Source of the DNA: Purpureocillium takamizusanense
Taxonomy: Eukaryota > Ascomycota > Sordariomycetes > Hypocreales > Ophiocordycipitaceae
DNA: 64,000 bases
NCBI RefSeq assembly: GCF_022605165.1
Contig: NC_063073.1
Span: forward strand, 930,001 to 994,000
Direction of reading: 5' to 3'
This document shows, piece after piece, positions 57,622 through 64,000 of the stretch. Below the pieces are notes generated by a model. The model was not told the origin of the DNA. It saw nothing but the letters and a program-made list of their open reading frames with translations, and did no database searches. Both the position numbers and the translations under genes were made by a program. Positions within the stretch are counted from its first letter, which is position 1, and every line of letters begins with the position of its first letter.

Positions 57622-60600
57622 TCAGGGCATTGTGTTGCTGTCATACTGTCGATGCCTGGCGCTCATGGGCTTGATCACTTCATCGACGCCGTCCCGAACC
57701 TCCTTCGGTCCACTAATCATCTGGCGCAACTCCCGTGTCCGCCTCTCCCGCCTTCGCTCACTCAAAAGCCGCGGTAGATTCTGAATACCTTCCAGCCGGC
57801 TACTGATGGATGATGCTCTTCGCAACTTGTCCTTGCTGGCACGGCGTTGCAGACTGCGCGAGCGCCAGAATGGCAGCCTAGAACCCTCGAGGCTCTTGTG
57901 CAAAGCTCTGTCGAGCAAGCTTTCGCTCCGTCTGAGTGGATTTCCACTGGATCTGCGACGCATTACCCTCAGGTTACCACTAGGGGTTCGCCGGATGGTG
58001 CGTCTTTCTGGGCCCTCTAAGCTGTCGACCGAGAAGTATGCATCATCCCGAGCCGGGAAAATTGCAAACGTGCGTTTCATTTTTGCGCTGAGACTCCTCG
58101 CGGGAATTCGAGGTCGATTGTCCACCAGAGGGTATCGATAAATTTCATCTTCGTGATCGTGTCCGTGTTCTTCACAAGAACCGTCGCACTCTAAGCCGTC
58201 GCTAGTCGGCCACAGCGGGCGCCAGTACGGATGTAACTTGTCCTCCTCACTGGGCTTGTCTTCTTCTTGTGGATACATAGACATTGCGTCAGAGTTCTTG
58301 CCCTCATTGGCAGCTGGCCAGTCTCGACGTGTGACCCGGGACATGGAGAATGTCCTCGTCAGAAATCCGGGAGCCTTTAAAGCCGTCGGTGGATAATCGA
58401 TGGAGTGGCGTCGGCGACTGAATGCTCGCCTTACAAGAGAGGGTCGGCGCGGAGGCTTGTCCCCTGTGGCTTCGTAGAAGTTTCCAAGCTGAGCAAGGCG
58501 CTCCTCTGCCGGAGTCAAACCAGATGGCGTAGCAGGGATGAAATTGATCGCAGGTGGATGTTTCGGCGGTTGAGGGGGTGGCCGCGGATTGCGCAGGGGA
58601 GAGTCGACCTCATCCGTAGATCCACGTTGCTGTGGTGGTGTTGCCAGTCCTCCATCGGGACTCGTGGTCATTATCTTCGGCACGTCCGGTGTCTCTTCAG
58701 CAGTCGTCTCCTTACTCGTCGAGTCAGAAGCCTCGGAAGGCTTCGCAGAGTGATGGACCATAACAACAGATGAGTTCTGATGAGGATACATATGCACAGC
58801 CAATGCCTCCGACACTTCCGGTGCCGTGCCCGATGTTTCAAATGACGCTATTGAGAAAGGTGTGTTCCTAGACGAGTACCTTTTGGATGATCCGCCATCG
58901 TCGGGTTTGCCCAAGCTGAGGAAATCATGGCCGTCCCCCTTGTCAAACCGATGATTGCTTACTGGCGAATGAACGTCAGTTTCCGGCATAGGGCTGGGCT
59001 GGAGCTGAGATTCGCGTCCCACTGCCTCCTTCAGGTCAGACGTTGGGGCTTGATGGAGCTTGTTCAAGGCCTGTAAGCTCTCTGCGGTCAATGAACCCGT
59101 CCGCGAGGCATTGCGACTCGTCGGTGCCGACAACGATGATGATCGTGTGGGGATCACTGGTGGAATATCAATAGTCCTCTGATCCAGAGGATCCGATTCT
59201 GACACTGGACGGCTTCGACCGCGGCGGGACTGTAGGTCGTGCCGAACTCCAACGTCTCGGGTAGGAGATCTATCTTGCGTAGGTGAACCTACACTCATAG
59301 TGCGTCTCGACCGTCGGCTGGATGTTGATCGAAGCGATGGCTCCTTGCTCGACTTCGGTTTGCTTGACGAGCGTCGGTCTGGAACGACAACGACCGGAAT
59401 GCCGCCACTCTTCCACACTTCGCGCCTGGCTCGCCCACTCGATATGGAGTTTGAAGTCAGATTTGAGGCGTAGCTCTCAGGTCGTCTGCCTCGATCGGGA
59501 AATTGCCTGCCGTGGGGCGACCTCCCTGGCTGCTGCTGCGCGGACAGTTTCGGGGGCGGCTGTATTGGACTGTCAATCGGCTCCCTCAGAGATATGCGTT
59601 TCTGAATATGTCTAAGAGTTCTCTGGCGTTGAGGGGGCGCATCGATCAATATTGCTTCGACGATGTTTGATGCATTTGACGCGCGGTTTGACCTAGGAGA
59701 TTGTTGCGACGACCGATGAGGATCACTGCGGACCGACGTGCTAGAAGTGGACGGGGCATGAGATTCATGCCTTCGTTTAATCTCTCGCTTGGGCGATGAG
59801 CCGGCGGCAGCTGTTTCATTGCGGGGAATCTGGCGCGTAGCCCTTGTTGCGCGTGTTGGACTGACCGGGTCGCTGTCAGTTCCATTATTGCATTCATAGT
59901 GGCGTGAAGTGCGAGAGGGTTGAGTCTTTTGATCTCTCTTCTTGACAGTAACCATTCGTTGCAAGTTTTCATCCCATTCCTGCTCGACATCGCTCTGCGC
60001 GGCCCAGTCTCCATCGAACCTGCCGAACTCTCCCTTTGTGCGTGGAGTGTAGGCGTCTGTCGGGGTTGCTTGAAGGTGCTCCAGGGTCATGTCGAGAACT
60101 TGAGGTTGCACGGCTTTGCTGGGCTTGGCGGCGGCCAGCGGGAGGATTGTGCTACGGGAAGTGTTGGAAGAGCCAATTGTTGGCCGCACCGTGGACTTGC
60201 CACCTTCGTCGTCGGAAGATAGAGGCTCCTCCCTGGCTGTCTTGAATGACTCGGTTCGAGAGTCGGTCGTGCGAGAAAGACTGCGATCGAGCGCGGAGGG
60301 ACGCAGGATGCGAGGTCGCGAGGCCGGACCAGGAGGAGTCACGTCTGGCGTGGGTGGACTCCTTTGGTCAGGAGGAGTCGCGATGTGGCGCTGCACCGCA
60401 TTTCGTGGAGGCGTGTGAACGAAACTGTTTTCGTTGAGAGTCGGGCTAGAAGGCAGTGCAGAGTGGCTACTTGAAGAGTTCCGAGAGTGGTTTGGTGGAG
60501 TTGGAGGGAGGTCGGGGCCGGAGCCTATCCGCCTCGATTCATGCTTCAAGGTCCGAGGACTCGAGGGCTGCGAGCCTGCCATTTGGAACACAGGGGTAGT

Positions 60601-60771
60601 ATCGATGACGAGATCGTACTCGATGCCGGCCGGCCGAGTGTAGTCGAGGCCTCCTAGCCGAGGGCGAGGGAGGGCCTTGTGCTTTTTGAATCGACGCTGG
60701 GCCATGATGTCCTCGTCAAAGGCATGTTCAGGCAAAGGCGCCGTCATCGTGGGCGCGCTGGGTGCGAGCAT
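57622..60771 (-). CDS. Large serine/arginine/proline-rich conserved fungal protein, function unknown
   Basis: A single open frame of 1049 codons from the ATG at 60771; a second ATG lies at 60741, and an upstream coding exon is possible. There is no membrane span and no catalytic domain I recognise. The N-terminus has a structured-looking block (RRFKKHKALPRPRLGGLDYTRP, then GIEYDLVIDTTPVFQM). The middle 700 residues are Ser/Pro/Thr/Arg-rich with many SP/TP and RxxS sites, suggesting heavy phosphorylation. Near residue 770 comes TPAEERLAQLGNFYEATGDKP. The C-terminal 200 residues are strongly basic and repetitive (RRTPSGNLRVMRRRSSGNPL, RRSESLLDRALHKSLEGSRL, RRERRTRELRQMISGPKEV). It is a candidate kinase-regulated scaffold or polarity protein, by composition only. 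Converges on U1-C. Confidence 0.8.
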   Translation of the reverse strand: MLAPSAPTMTAPLPEHAFDEDIMAQRRFKKHKALPRPRLGGLDYTRPAGIEYDLVIDTTPVFQMAGSQPSSPRTLKHESRRIGSGPDLPPTPPNHSRNSSSSHSALPSSPTLNENSFVHTPPRNAVQRHIATPPDQRSPPTPDVTPPGPASRPRILRPSALDRSLSRTTDSRTESFKTAREEPLSSDDEGGKSTVRPTIGSSNTSRSTILPLAAAKPSKAVQPQVLDMTLEHLQATPTDAYTPRTKGEFGRFDGDWAAQSDVEQEWDENLQRMVTVKKRDQKTQPSRTSRHYECNNGTDSDPVSPTRATRATRQIPRNETAAAGSSPKREIKRRHESHAPSTSSTSVRSDPHRSSQQSPRSNRASNASNIVEAILIDAPPQRQRTLRHIQKRISLREPIDSPIQPPPKLSAQQQPGRSPHGRQFPDRGRRPESYASNLTSNSISSGRARREVWKSGGIPVVVVPDRRSSSKPKSSKEPSLRSTSSRRSRRTMSVGSPTQDRSPTRDVGVRHDLQSRRGRSRPVSESDPLDQRTIDIPPVIPTRSSSLSAPTSRNASRTGSLTAESLQALNKLHQAPTSDLKEAVGRESQLQPSPMPETDVHSPVSNHRFDKGDGHDFLSLGKPDDGGSSKRYSSRNTPFSIASFETSGTAPEVSEALAVHMYPHQNSSVVMVHHSAKPSEASDSTSKETTAEETPDVPKIMTTSPDGGLATPPQQRGSTDEVDSPLRNPRPPPQPPKHPPAINFIPATPSGLTPAEERLAQLGNFYEATGDKPPRRPSLVRRAFSRRRHSIDYPPTALKAPGFLTRTFSMSRVTRRDWPAANEGKNSDAMSMYPQEEDKPSEEDKLHPYWRPLWPTSDGLECDGSCEEHGHDHEDEIYRYPLVDNRPRIPARSLSAKMKRTFAIFPARDDAYFSVDSLEGPERRTIRRTPSGNLRVMRRRSSGNPLRRSESLLDRALHKSLEGSRLPFWRSRSLQRRASKDKLRRASSISSRLEGIQNLPRLLSERRRERRTRELRQMISGPKEVRDGVDEVIKPMSARHRQYDSNTMP

Positions 60772-61731
60772 GCTCGATGGCAAGCAAGGGCTGACTGGCG
60801 TCGTGACGGGTATCACTTGGCGACTGCGATTTCGAGACAAGGGATCCTATACATGCTGAACGAGGACGGGACGCGGCCGAGGGGTCCATTCAATTGTGCA
60901 CCATCAAATATCGCTGGCGATGCGAGGGTCTGTCTGTCGGGGAGGCGATGATCAAGGTTTGCGACAGGGTCGGGATGGGGCTGAGACATTCGTCCAGACC
61001 AGGCGTGTCGTGAAAGCGATTTGTGCAACGCAACGAAGGCGTGCGAGGTCGCGATGAGCCTGTGACTCAATCGAAGTGGGTGAATCGAGCCAGGCCGCGG
61101 TGGACGGGGCGAGGAGGGACAGGCAGGCGACGGCAGTGAGCAGGAGAGAAGTGAGAGAAAGGCGAGACTCGACGGCTTGTCGCAGCAGATGGCTTGCCGA
61201 ACGCAGGAGTACAGGCGGCGGGCTGAGGGCAAGCGCCGGAACGTCACAGAGCCAGGCGAAGAACAAAGGGCGGCGAGGTGGGTTTCATAGCGATGGCGAC
61301 TTGAGACGAGCGCATGGACCGGGAATGACGCCGCGACAGAAGTCTGTCCAGTCGCAGGCGAGGCCGGGGTTGGTTTGAGAGAGGACACGAGATGGGGAGG
61401 GCGATGAGTGGCAGGACGGAGGATGCACTTCAATTCATTTGGCGGCGGCGGCCACAGCTAGCGGGCAGCATGCACTCCGTCTGCGCGCTCCAGGCACTGC
61501 AGCGTGCAGCAACAGTCGGGTGTGCCTTCTGCGGGTAGAAGGGAAGGGGGGGGGCGTGGCAGTGGGTGAGTGAGAAAGTGAGTGGCCGCGCGAGGCAAGG
61601 ACGAGAGAAAAGGCACCTTGGCTAATACAGAAGACATGGTAGGACATGGCGCCAGTCTGGATATACGTAGGTATCGCAGTACCAATAAGCCTCACTATAT
61701 CCGTGAGACTCTGTCAGTACCACAATTGAAC

Positions 61732-61758
61732 AAGTACCTTGTCTTAGCCAAGGTACTT
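61732..61758. repeat. Perfect 10-bp hairpin AAGTACCTTG / CAAGGTACTT, 7-base loop
   Basis: Both arms are exact reverse complements, with loop tcttagc. It lies about 960 bases upstream of the serine-rich gene start, in a GTAC-rich patch. Confidence 0.75.
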
Positions 61759-61913
61759 CTAGTGCGAAGTACCGCGTTCGCACTGCATTATTAGGGGGCA
61801 GGTGCCATGCAGCGGGAGGTTGCTTCCCTGCCCTGCTGCATCTGTTTGACGTGATTGGGGGGTCTAACGCAACCGTCACCAGAAGGAAGACACGGCGGAG
61901 CGGGCCTGCCTCC

Positions 61914-61933
61914 ACTACTAGCTTCGTAGTAGT
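61914..61933. repeat. 7-bp hairpin ACTACTA / TAGTAGT, loop gcttcg
   Basis: A perfect inverted repeat with a CTTCG-containing loop, closely related to the element at 9522-9541. Confidence 0.7.
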
Positions 61934-62773
61934 ACGTCACGGTCAGGCAGGAAGGAACCACGAATAGGTTGATGTATCTACCTGGGAGCCCCTCACCATG
62001 GAACAACGCCTTCGGGCTCCTCGACTTTTGACTTGCTTCGCGCAATAGTAGCAAGCGACAGCACGTCTCCTGTTCCAGGGCGACCGCGGCGCGCGAAGAG
62101 AAAAACACGTCCCAACTTGCCTGGATGGCGTTGCGGCGCATCCCGATGACAACCGGGCAAGCTGGGTCGTATCCAGGGCAAGGTTTGCGCCGGTGAGCGG
62201 GACGGGACGAGCGAAAAGACGCCCCAAGGCCAATGGATGATCTGCGCTTCAGCGGGCTTGGGAGCTGAAGCCGGCACAATAGCCCCGCAATTTGGTGGCA
62301 TTTGGCCCCCCATCCATGTGTTATCTACTATCTATCCGTGTCTCCACGGCCCACGATGCCCTGGGCGTCGTTGGATGTTGGTGGATGCCGCCCTGACAAC
62401 AGGTATGACTTCGTACACGTGAGTACGTACAGTACTGGCGTGCGGAGTTTCTCTAAGTAATCAATCTCCCAGGCAAAAGACATGCGCCATCTGCCATGCC
62501 ACGCCGACCTGCAAAGCCATTACAAACCAGCACGCCACCATCGAGCGGCATCGTATGTATACATTGTAATGGACATGTAATTTCACAACTGGCTCACAAG
62601 AGGGCGACGACGCTGGCGCCGCTGAGTGATGACGCCGCGTGCGTTGGAGCCAAGACGCTTGACGCCGAATTCAGAAAGATGCCATCAGCACCAACAACAG
62701 TCTGTCGACCCTCTTCTTTCCGCGTCCCTTCTCAAAATTAAAATAAATAAGTAAAATTCAAGCCGACCTCTGA

Positions 62774-62799
62774 TACTTTGTATGAGTGCCTACAAAGTA
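62774..62799. repeat. 9-bp hairpin TACTTTGTA / TACAAAGTA, 8-base loop
   Basis: Perfect arms with loop tgagtgcc. Each arm is a one-base variant of the scattered TACTTCGTA word. Confidence 0.75.
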
Positions 62800-64000
62800 A
62801 CTTGGCTGCAGGATAGGATGTGACAAACCCACCCGAAGCAACCCTGGCCGCGCCTTTGCAACGTCTCCTTCCCCCACCTCCTTGATTATTAGGTTCCCAT
62901 AACCCGCGCTCCTCCGCGGCCCCCTCCCCGTCTCCCTCCCTCCCACGCGCCCTCCTTTACCATGCATTGCATGCGCGTCCCTCTGCAAACCAGTCACGTT
63001 GCCAGTATGGCACGGGGCCGAACTGCTATGCCCACCCACCAGAACAGCGATGCCATTTGGCACCTGCGCGAGGCGAATCACAAAGCGAGTGCCGATTATG
63101 CGTTCCCTCTTTCGCAAGCGCCGGGGTCCATGGGCCGGGACTTGAAGCTCGCATCCATATCGAGGGGGGCTGGGAGGGGGAGGGGCCTTGGCCGGCGTCA
63201 CTGGAGCCGGCATCCGCCATCTCGCCTCTCGACTGGACGCCCGCGAAGCAATAGTCTCCAGCGCTGTTTCGGCGACGTCGTACACGTGCAAGTTTGGAAC
63301 AAAGCGCATTGTGCGGCGCATGCTCCCGAGTCCTGGCGGTGACGTGCCGTCTCGCCCCTGCCAGCGCCAAGCATTGGCTTCAGAGCGCCTTTGTCGTCGC
63401 GTCGTCTTTCCACGCGGCTAGCTGAGCTGCTGCTCCGGACGACGGCCTGTCCCGCTCCAACTTTGCAGCTTGGTAAGATATCCAGGTCGAAGCGGCCCAG
63501 TGATCCCAAAGGGCGGCCGCCCAAGCTCACTGGAAATTTTCTAGTGAATGGCCGCCTTGATATCATCGTGGTCAGCTGATGCGCCCGGTGGGCCACATCA
63601 GGAACTGACGCTTTGTACTTCGTATGACCACACAAAATTTACCGGCGACGCTGAATCAACCCTGCTGTCGCAACTGTGCGCAAAGAAGTTTACAATCCTG
63701 GGAGCCGGCACGAAATCAGTCGTTGCGCTCAGGGCGAGGGGCCGGTTCTTCGCTAGGCAGTCGACCGACGGCCCGACTCTCGCCGTTTCACCACTGCGCG
63801 CCATCAACTTTCGTAAGATGTGCCTACGGCAGTCAGGCCTATGAAATACCTGAGACTACACGTCATCTGTTCATTCACCCATCAACTTTGATCTGCGAAT
63901 AGTTGCGTTGCACGTGGGCAGAGAGAGCTCAACCGCGCGGCGTGGCAGCTTCTTACCAAGCGCATCCATGATCATGCAGCAGTCATCAGCCGCAGTCTCG

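Larger units (their letters stand above)
60772..64000. other. 3.2-kb gene-free tract to right edge
   Basis: The first 650 bases are probably leader and promoter of the serine-rich gene. The remainder holds four small inverted-repeat or TACTTCGTA-type elements (61732-61758, 61914-61933, 62774-62799, 63616-63624), a G-run near 61547-61555, and no ORF with recognisable content. Confidence 0.55.

Noticed and set aside
1..64000. tRNA and rRNA genes
   Set aside because: I looked for GGTTCGAATC-type T-arms and rRNA cores; the few GTTCGA hits lie inside coding exons or lack a pairing acceptor stem.
1..64000. CRISPR array, integron or operon-type prokaryotic system
   Set aside because: The repeats are simple sequence or scattered words without regular spacers, and the genes are spliced eukaryotic genes.

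Overview
This is nuclear DNA of a filamentous ascomycete, most likely a Sordariomycete and probably Hypocreales. The genes carry short introns (mostly 50-160 nt) with GTRNGT-like donors, CTAAC/CTGAC branch sites and TAG/CAG acceptors. The recognisable products are fungal: the pheromone-processing carboxypeptidase Kex1, an Atf1-type bZIP factor, Sfm1, Dsn1, Sdh5, Erv25 and U1-C. The species cannot be named from sequence alone. I found no rRNA, tRNA, CRISPR, plasmid or viral features and no intact transposon. Sixteen protein-coding genes can be supported. All gene models below were built by hand from splice signals, reading phase and remembered family motifs; none has transcript evidence.

Left part (1-24.3 kb): an F-box-like gene (+), a membrane-anchored neutral ceramidase (-), a bacterial-looking SIS-domain sugar-phosphate isomerase (+), an SPX/VTC1-like membrane protein (+), a GNAT acetyltransferase (+), and a large conserved fungal regulator (-) that only becomes visible when three exons are joined across a 648-nt intron. 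These genes are separated by long gene-free tracts, 6.5 kb in one case.

Middle part (24.3-46.3 kb): an 8.2-kb tract without a supportable gene, then a divergent pair SFM1 (-) / KEX1 (+), an eight-exon ten-zinc-knuckle nucleic-acid-binding protein (+), a GST-fold protein (+), and a long low-complexity leader before the bZIP gene.

Right part (46.3-60.8 kb): a compact block of conserved cell-biology genes: ATF1 (+), DSN1 (+), SDH5 (-), ERV25 (-), YHC1/U1-C (+) and a serine-rich orphan (-). The last 3 kb are gene-free.

The main unusual signals concern splicing and small repeats. U1-C has a 6-nt microexon and SFM1 an 18-nt microexon. DSN1 uses a GC-AG intron. Three introns are 3n long with no stop. 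The gene-free tracts carry a scattered set of tiny interrupted palindromes built on TAC/GTA arms (core TACTTCGTA) and GTACCTA/TAGGTAC clusters, absent from the coding regions I examined.
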